Shown here piece after piece: positions 8,532-17,500 of a DNA stretch of 64,000 bases; position 1 is the stretch's first letter; each line of letters starts with the position of its first letter. The notes beneath the pieces were generated by a model, which was given only the letters and a program-made list of their open reading frames with translations, had not been told where the DNA came from and ran no database searches. The stretch spans positions 124,001 through 188,000 of the forward strand of contig JAGNJW010000006.1 of the NCBI GenBank assembly GCA_018000455.1, read 5' to 3'. This DNA is from Acidobacteriota bacterium. GTDB lineage: Bacteria > Acidobacteriota > Vicinamibacteria > Vicinamibacterales > UBA2999. The translations under genes were made by a program, and so were the position numbers.

Positions 8532-11500
8532 GTGAGGCTTCCAGCGATCACAACCACTGCGTTTCGCTTGGCCGTGCCGTGCGCCATGGCCGCCGCCATC
8601 CTCGTCGGGTGCGGCACAGTTACGGCCGAGGCGGGACACCCTGAGCCGGTCGAGCCCTGCGTCCGGTCGCAAGGCTACTGGAAGAACCACCCGAACGCCT
8701 GGCCGGTCGGTCACCTGATGCTGGGCAACCCCGCCAACCCCGCACACACCTACACGGCCAAGCAGTTGTTGCTCCTGCTGCGCCAGGCAGTGCGCGGCGA
8801 TGCCAGCGTGAACCTGGCGCATCAGTTGATTGCCGCGAAACTCAATATCGCCGCCGGCTCGAACCCCGGCCCGGTCGCGGCCGAATTGGTGCGGGCTGAC
8901 GTGCTGCTTGGCGCCTTCAGACGTTCGCTGCCCCATGATGTCGCGCCGCGGACGCCGATTGGCGCCGACATGACCTGGGTTGCCGGCAAGCTCGAGAAGT
9001 ACAACGCGGGGCTCGTGCCCGGCAGCTGCGGCCCGGTCAACCGGGCGCCGGCCGCCCACGCCGGCCCCGACCAGACGACGGCGGTGGGCGCGACCGTCAC
9101 GCTCGACGGCACCGGCTCCAGCGATCCGGACGGCCAACCCCTCACCTTCAGCTGGACCCTGGTGTCGGCACCCCTCGGCAGCACCGCTGTGCTCGCAAGC
9201 GCCGTCAGCGCCCACCCGACCTTCGTCGTGGACCTGCCCGGGCAATACACCGTTGGTCTCACCGTCAACGACGGCGCGGTCACGAGCGCGCCCGATACGG
9301 TGGTGGTCTCGACGCTCAACTCGGCGCCCACCGCCGATGCCGGGTCCGACCAGACGCGGCCCGTCGGGGCAACGGTGCAGCTTTCCGGAGCCGGGTCGAG
9401 CGACCCGGACGGCGACCCGCTGACCTACGCCTGGAGCTTCGTGTCCGGCCCGGCTGGCAGCCAGGCTGTGCTGTCGAATCCGGCCGCCGTCGCGCCGACG
9501 TTCGTCATCGATCTGCCCGGCACCTACGTCGTGCAGCTCCATGTGTCGGACGGCGCGCTCCAGAGCGCGCCTGACAGCGTCTCGATCGCGACCAGCAACT
9601 CGCCCCCGGTGGCGCGCGCCGGCGCCGATGCCAGCGGGCTCGTGGGCCAGATGGTGACCCTCGACGGCGGGGCGTCGAGCGACGTGGACGGCGATCCACT
9701 GACCTACCGGTGGTCGTTCGTCTTGCGGCCGGCCGGCAGCGCGGCTTCTCTCGACGACCCGGCTACGGCCATGCCGCGGTTCACCCTCGACGCCTTCGGC
9801 GACTACCTCGTGCAACTGGTCGTCAGCGATGGCCTGGTCGACAGCGCGGCAGATACGGTGGTCATCGGCACGGGCAATACCGCGCCTGTGGCGCGCGCCG
9901 GTGCCGATCGCACGGTGGCCGCCGGCGCAGTCGTGGAACTCGATGGCAGCGGTTCGACCGACGTCGATGGGCACACGCTCACCTATGCATGGTCGCTCGC
10001 CGCGGTACCGGCGGGCAGCACCGCCTCGATCTCCGATCGAACGGCGGCACGCCCGACCTTCACCGCCGACCTCGCGGGCGCCTTCGTCGCCCAATTGATC
10101 GTCCACGACGGCGCAATCGAGAGCGCACCCGACACCGTGACCATCACCGCGGACGCGGTGCAGCAGAACCAGCCGCCGGTCGCGGTCGCCGGGCCGGACC
10201 AGACCGTGTCACCGGGCGCAACGGTCGTGCTCGATGGCACGGCGTCGAGCGACCCCGATAGCGATCCGCTCGCTTACCGCTGGTCGCTGTCGCGCCCCGC
10301 CGGCAGCGCTGCCGTGCTGTCTGACGCCACGGCGCCCTCACCCGGATTCGTGGCCGATGTCCCCGGCTCCTACGTGGCGCAGCTCATCGTCAACGACGGC
10401 CTCGTCGATAGCGCGCCCGACACCGTGACCATCTCGACGACGAATACCACGCCGGTGGCCGTGGCCGGCCCCGACCAGCGGGTGCCGACAGGCAGCCTCG
10501 TGACGCTCGACGGCAGCGCATCGCTCGATGCCGACGGCACCCCGCTCGCCTACGTCTGGAGCTTCCTGTCGCGGCCGCCGGCGAGCGCTGCCGCGCTGGC
10601 CAACGCCGCCTCCGCCGGCCCGACCTTCACGCCCGACCTCAATGGCGACTACGTCGTCCAGCTCATCGTCGGCGACGGCCTGGTCGAGAGCGCGCCCAAC
10701 ACGATGGTCGTCACGGCGGCCCCGGCGGCCGACCTGCGGATGCGCGCCGACCCGGTCGCCGCCCAGCCGGCCCTCGGCGCCCAGGTGCAGGTGTGGTTCT
10801 ACCTCCGCAACAACGGCCCGGCCAGCGCCACCGGGGTCACGGCATCCATTCCCGCGCCAGCGGGGTTGCGCTACTCGCACTACGGCGCGGCGGCTGGCAC
10901 CTTCGACGGCACGACCTGGACGATCCCCGCGGCGATGCCGAGCGGCACGGAGTACTGGATCACTACCGTCTATGTGGCCGATGCCGCCGGCTCGCACGTG
11001 CTGCGTGCCACCGCTTCGACCACCGATCAGGTGGACCCTGACCCGGCCAACGACGCGGCCGCGCTGACCATCACGCCGATCGCGGCCGCCGATCTGCGGG
11101 TGAGCATGTTCACCCCGCCCACCGGCACCATCGCGCCGGGCAGCGGCGTGGGTCCGTACGGCCTGTTCGTCGAGATCCTCAATAGCGGGCCCGCACTAGC
11201 GTCGAATGTCGTGCTGAACTTCCTGCCGCCAGCCGGCTTCACGGTCACCGGCAGCTCCGCCGGCGCCGGCGTCTATCCCGGCGACTATCACCCCTCCACC
11301 GGCGTCTGGAACATCGGAACTCTCGCAGCGGGGACCGGCAGGAATCTCATTCTGAGCGCCATTGTCAATGCGACCGGGCCAACCGGGTTCACGGTGTCCG
11401 TATCGAGCGCGTCGCCGGATCCAAACCCGGCCAACAACGTCTTCATCAATCCGCCCATCAACCGGCCGCCGACGGCCAACGCCGGAGCCAACCGCGCGGT

Positions 11501-14500
11501 CGGCACCTACGACACCGTGATGCTTGACGCCGGCGCCTCCACCGACCCCGAGGGCGACGCGCTGACCTTCCAGTGGGCGTTCACCCTGCGTCCGATGGGC
11601 AGTACGGCCACGCTGTCGGACGCGGCCTCGGAGACGCCGTCGTTCATCGCCGACCAGCGCGGCTCGTACGTGCTGCAGCTCAGCGCCTCGGATGGACGTG
11701 GTGGCGTGAATGCCGCTTCGGTCACGATCACGGCCGACGAGCGGAACGGCCGGCCGGTCATCCGCTCCACGCCCGTGACGACCGGCGCGGTCGGGGTCGC
11801 CTACCGCTACGCCGTGCTGGCCACCGATCCCGATGCTGGCGACACGCTCACCTTCGCGCTCGTCAGCGCTCCCGCCGGGATGGCGATCGACGAAGCCACC
11901 GGTGTCATCGACTGGGTGCCGAGCGCGGCGCAGGCCGGACCCCAGGCAGTCGAGGTACGGGTGGTCGACGCCGCCGGTTTCCCGGTCAGCCAGGCGTTTG
12001 CGGTGCAGGTCTCGTCCGCGTCGAACCAGGCGCCGCTTGCCTCCGACGATGCCCATGAGGTGCGTCTGGGTGAGTCGCTGGCGGTGGGCGCCCCCGGCGT
12101 GCTGCAGAACGACACCGATGAGTCACCCCTCACGGCCACGCTCGTACGGCCGCCGTCCAATGGCACGGTCGTGCTCGGCCGGGATGGGTCCTTCACCTTC
12201 ACGCCATATACGCAACGCGCTGGCGAACTGGTACTCGCCCAGGGCGTGAACCTGGGTGCGCGCGTGCCGGGTGTGGTGGTCAACGCCGACGGCTCGTGTC
12301 CGGCGTGTGTCATCGACGAAGACCCCACGACCGAGTGGTATCCGGGGTTCGGCGCCACACAGCCTCCGACCATGGAGCTGGCCTTCCCGCAGGACGTCTC
12401 CGTGTTCGAGGTGCGCATCCTGCCATACCGGAGCCGCACCAACACCGCCGCCGCCGGTGTTCTGACGATGTTCGACGCCCAGGGCACGGAGGTCTACACG
12501 AGCGGCAACGTCGAGCTGCCGGCGCCTCAGCGCCTCGGCCGGCTGGTGCTGCCGAGCGGCGTGGCCGGCGTGCGGCGTGTGCGCTTCGTGACGACCGCCG
12601 GCGACGCCGGCGGCACGCTCGGCGCCGGCTTCACCGAGTTCCAGGTCATCGGGTCGGCACTGCTCGCAAGAACCGCTTCCGTCGAGCCGAACCTGGCCGA
12701 GCGGCTCGCCACCACCGCCGCCGCCAGCAGCGCCTTCGCCGGCAACGCACCCGACAGCATCAACGACGGCACCCCGTCCAACTGGTACGCGGCCTCACCC
12801 TCGGCCGGAGAATTCATCGAGCTGACCTTCCCGGCTGACGTCAGGGTCACCGCGATCCAGGCGCCCAATCCATCGCTGACCCCAGGCGGGTTCCTGAGTT
12901 CCGTGGCGCTGGCCTGTTCCGGCACGTTCACCTTGATCGGGATCGACGGCGCGGTGCTGTTCGACAGCGGCGTGGTGAACGAGCCGAGCGGCGGCCTCTC
13001 GGAACCGTTCACGCTGGCCGTGCCAGACGTGTCCGGGGTCAGGCGCGTGCGCTACACCTCGGCCGGGTGCCCGGCGTCGTTCCCGCAGTACACCGCCGGC
13101 TTCTCCGAAATCCGGGTCATCGGCACGACAGCCACCGACGCGCCCGCGTTCGATGCGCGCAAGCGCCTGCACGCCCTGCTCGGACGCGAGGTGCACTCCA
13201 CGCCGGTGGTCGTCAATCTCACCGACGACAACGGGGATGGCGTCGTCGACGCGAACGACGTGCCCGACATCGTCGTGCCGGTCGAAAATCCCGCCAATCA
13301 GCTGCGCGGCGAGATCGTGGCCGTGAGCGGCGACGACGGCCGCGTGCTCTTCACCGCGGGCGCACCGGATCTGGTGTCGCCCTGGTCGGAAGTGGCCGTG
13401 GGCGACCTCGATGGCGACGGCCTGCCCGAGATCGTGGCCGTGCACGCCGATGGCAACCGGCTCATCGCCTTCGACCGCACCGGTGTCGAACTCTGGCGCA
13501 GCGACGTGGCCCCGCTTTCCACCTTCAACCTTGGCGGTTCGGTGATTGCCACCGGCGCGGTCTCGATTGCCAATCTCGACGGCACCGGTGGTCCCGAGAT
13601 CATCGTCGGCGCGACCGTGTTCGACCACACCGGCCACTTGCTCGGCCGCGGCGAGACGCTCGGCGGCACCACGGGCGGCACCAACCTGCGCTCGGCGATC
13701 TCCACGGTGGCCGACATCGACCTCGACGGCGCGGCCGAACTCGTGGCCGGGCCCACGGCCTACCGTTTGTCGGGCGGCACGCTCGCCACGGCGTGGCGGC
13801 GAGCCGATCGCGCCGACGGCTTTGCCGGTGTCGGTAACTTCGACGACGACCCCAGGGCCGAGATCGCGATCGTGGCCAATGGCGTGGTCTATCTGCTGAA
13901 CGATGACGGCAGCGACGCCGAGGTGTGGAACGCGCCGACGCACGCTCCCGTGCCGCTTCCGGGCGGCGGCCAGGGTGGCGCACCGCTCGTGGCCGACGTC
14001 GACGGCGACGGCTGGCCCGAGATCGGGGTGGCCGGCGCCATGAGCTACGTGGTCTTCAACCGCGACGGCGCGGTGCGCTGGCGCAGTGCGATCAGCGACC
14101 GCAGCTCGAACTCCACGGGCTCGACGGCCTTCGATCTGGACGGCGATGGCACACTCGAAATCATCTACCGCGACGAGTACTTCCTGCGGATCTATCGTGG
14201 CTCCGACGGGCTCCTGCTGAGCAAGGTACCGGTCTCCTCGGCCACCTGGGCCGAAGTGCCCACCGTGGCGGATGTCGACAACGACGGCCACGCCGACATT
14301 CTCGTGTCGTCGGATCTGGGGTCGGGCGCGACCGATACCGGCGTCATCGTCATCAACGACGCGCTGAACTTGTGGACGCGCACGCGGCGCATCTGGAACC
14401 AGCACGCCTACCACGTGACCAACGTGACCGAAGCGGGTGCCGTGCCCGTCGTCGAAACGCCGCATTGGCTGCTGCCCGGACTGAACGCCTTCCGCACCAA

Positions 14501-17500
14501 CGCCTTCGGCGAGGGCGAATCGGCCGACGCCAGTGACGCGTTCACCTACGTGGCCAGCGACGGCGTGCTGCAGTCGAACATCGGCACGGCGCGGATCGCC
14601 GTGCGGCCGGTCAACGCCGCCCCGCGCATCTCGTCGAGTGCCGTCACGACGGCCGCGCCAGACGTGGTCTACACCTACGCCGTGCGCGCAGTCGACCCGG
14701 ATGCCGGCGACGTGCTCACCTACTCGCTGCCGACCGCACCGAGCGGCATGACCATCGACGCCGCCTCGGGCTTCATTCGCTGGACACCGCCGGCGGCCGG
14801 TCAAGGTCCACAGCCCGTCGTGGTGCGCGTCGAGGACGTCCGCGGCCTCTTCGCACTTCAGGGCTACACGCTGCAGGTCAGCCCGGCCGTCGCCGTGCCC
14901 GATGTCGTCGGACAGCCGCAGGCCGCGGCCGAAGGCGCCCTCGCAGGTGCCACGCTCACCGTAGGCGGCATCAGCTCCCGCAACAGCCCGACCGTGCCGG
15001 CCGGCGCGGTGACCACGCAGGCGCCCCCGGCCGGCGCGCTGGTGGCCACGGGCACGCCCGTGAGCCTCGTGATCTCCACCGGCCCCGCACCGGCAGGCAC
15101 GGTGCCCGACGTAGTCGGGCAGGCGCAGTCGAGTGCCCAGGCCGACATCGTGGCCGCGCTGTTCGTGGTCGGCGCCGTGACCGGCCAGAGCAGCGCCACG
15201 GTACCGGCCGGCGTCGTGCTGGCGCAGACGCCCGCCGCCGGCGCCATCGCCGCGACGGGCTCGCCGATCGCGATCGTGGTGTCGTTTGGCCGGCCGCCGG
15301 GCACGCTCGACCTCGACGGCGACGGCTACACGGGCGACGGTGGCGACTGCAACGACACCAACGCCGCCATCAACCCCGGAGCGTTCGACATCCCGGGCGA
15401 CGGCATCGACCAGAACTGCAACGGCGTGGACTCGGTAGCGGGTGACGCCACGCCCCCCACGGCGACGCTCGTGACGCCGGACGACCTGGCCGAGATCACG
15501 ATGCCGACCGACATCCTCGGCACGGTGGGCGACTCGAACCTGCTGCGCTACACGGTGCAGATGGCAGAGGTGGACGCGACGACCTTCACGACCATTGGCT
15601 CGGGCACGGCGGCCGTGACCGCCGGGGTAGTCGGGCGTCTGGATCCGACGCTGCTCGAGAACGGCCTCTACCGCGTGCGCCTGGTGGCGGAGGACGTCAA
15701 CGGGCAGACGGCGGTGGATGAGCGGGTGTATCGCGTGACGGGCGAGATGAAGGTCGGTGTCACGCGCCTGTCGTTCACGGACCTGCGTGTACCGGTATCC
15801 GGCATCCCGATCTCGGTGGAGCGCCACTACGACAGTCGCGTCAAGACCGGCCGCGACTTCGGCATCGGCTGGACGCTGGACGTGAAGGCCGGCACCTATC
15901 GCCACAACCGTCCTCCGGGGGAAGGATGGATCATCCGCGATCAGCCGTTCCTCGGCGACTTTCTGCCTTGTGTCGGCGGTTCGCTCGAGACGCGATCGCA
16001 CCTGACCGAGGTGCGGCTGTCCGACCGTGAGGTCTACCGCTTCGCGCTGGAGGTCGTCAACGGCACCGTTGGGATTTCAAACGCCTGCGAAGGCACGGCC
16101 CGTTACCGCTTCGTGGACGGCACGTTGCCAGGTGCCACGCTCCAGATCCTCGATGGAACGACCGTGCTCTACCTGCGAGGCGGTCCCGACACCGTCATCG
16201 GCCTGGACGACTTCATCGCCAGCACTCCGCGCCCCTATCAACCGTTGCGCGTGCGGCTGACCACGATCGACGGGCGGGTCATCGATCTCGAGGGCCGCGA
16301 GGGTATCACCAGAGCCGCGGACGCCAACGGCAACGCACTGACGATATCGGCGGCGGGCATCGTGCACAGCAGCGGCCGCAGCATCGCGTTCACGCGCGAC
16401 CACGCCGGACGGATCACGACCATCATCGATCCGCGCGGTGCCACGCTGGGCTACGAGTATGACGGTGCCGGCGATCTGGTGGCGTTCACCGACCAGGGGG
16501 GCCAGTCGACCCGATTCGCCTACGACGGGGCGCACAACCTCGTCGACATCCTGGATCCGTCGGGTAATCACGGCCTGCAGGCAGAGTACGACGCGGAGGG
16601 GCGGCTCATCGCGATGATCGACGGCCGCGGCGCCCGTCTCGCCTTCACCCACGATCTTGCCGCTCGGCAGGAGCGCATCGTCAACGCCCGCGGTCACGCC
16701 ACGCTCGTGACCTATGACGATCGCGGAAACGTGACGAGCGAAGGGAAGACCGTCACGATCGCAGGCGTCTCGACCACGGCCACCTCGACGTTCGAACATG
16801 ACGCGGCCGGCAACCCGATAGTCGAAGTGGATCCCGACGGCGTGCGCCGTGAAACCAGCTACGATTCCGACAACCCGGTGCGTCAGGTGATCGACCCCGC
16901 GGGTCTGGCGTTGGCGACGGCCGTCGACTACCTGGCGCAGTCGCGGCCCGGTTCTCTCACGAATCCGGCCGGGGAGACGATCACCCTGAACTACGACGCG
17001 CGTGGCAACCTGACGCGCTGGACCGAACCGGATGGAAGCGTGCTCTCTCTGGTTCGTGACGAGCGGGGCCGCCCGACGGCCACCACCGATCCGGCCGGAC
17101 TTGGCACGACCGTCGTGCACTCTCCGACTGGCGAAGTCCTGCGTGAAGAGCGGCGCGATGGGGCAGGCCGCCTCCTGGCCCGGATGGACTACAGCTACGA
17201 CGCCAATGGCAACAGGGTGACCGAGACCGAGACGCGCACCACAGGCACTGACGTTCGCCAGGTGACGACCAGCTACACCTTCGACGCGCTCAATCGTCCC
17301 ATCGCGGTCCGGGATCCGGCAGGTCACGTCGCGCGGGTCGAGTTCAATGCCCTCGGCCTGGAGTCCGCGCGCATCGACCCGCTGGGTCGCCGCACGACAT
17401 TCGCGTACGACGAGCGCGGCGCCCGGATTCGGACTGAGCATCCGGATGGCACGATCGAATCCACGGACTACGACGAGTCTGGCAACGCCATCAGTCATAC

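Noticed and set aside
9040..10730. DNA tandem repeat array
   Set aside because: The regular spacing of about 276 bases reflects PKD protein domains that have diverged at the DNA level, so it is listed as domain structure and not as a DNA repeat.
12795..16001. 1068-codon minus-strand ORF opposite the Rhs gene
   Set aside because: It is a GC-driven antisense frame rich in Arg, His and Ala. It crosses several well-supported domains on the plus strand and has no recognisable motif.
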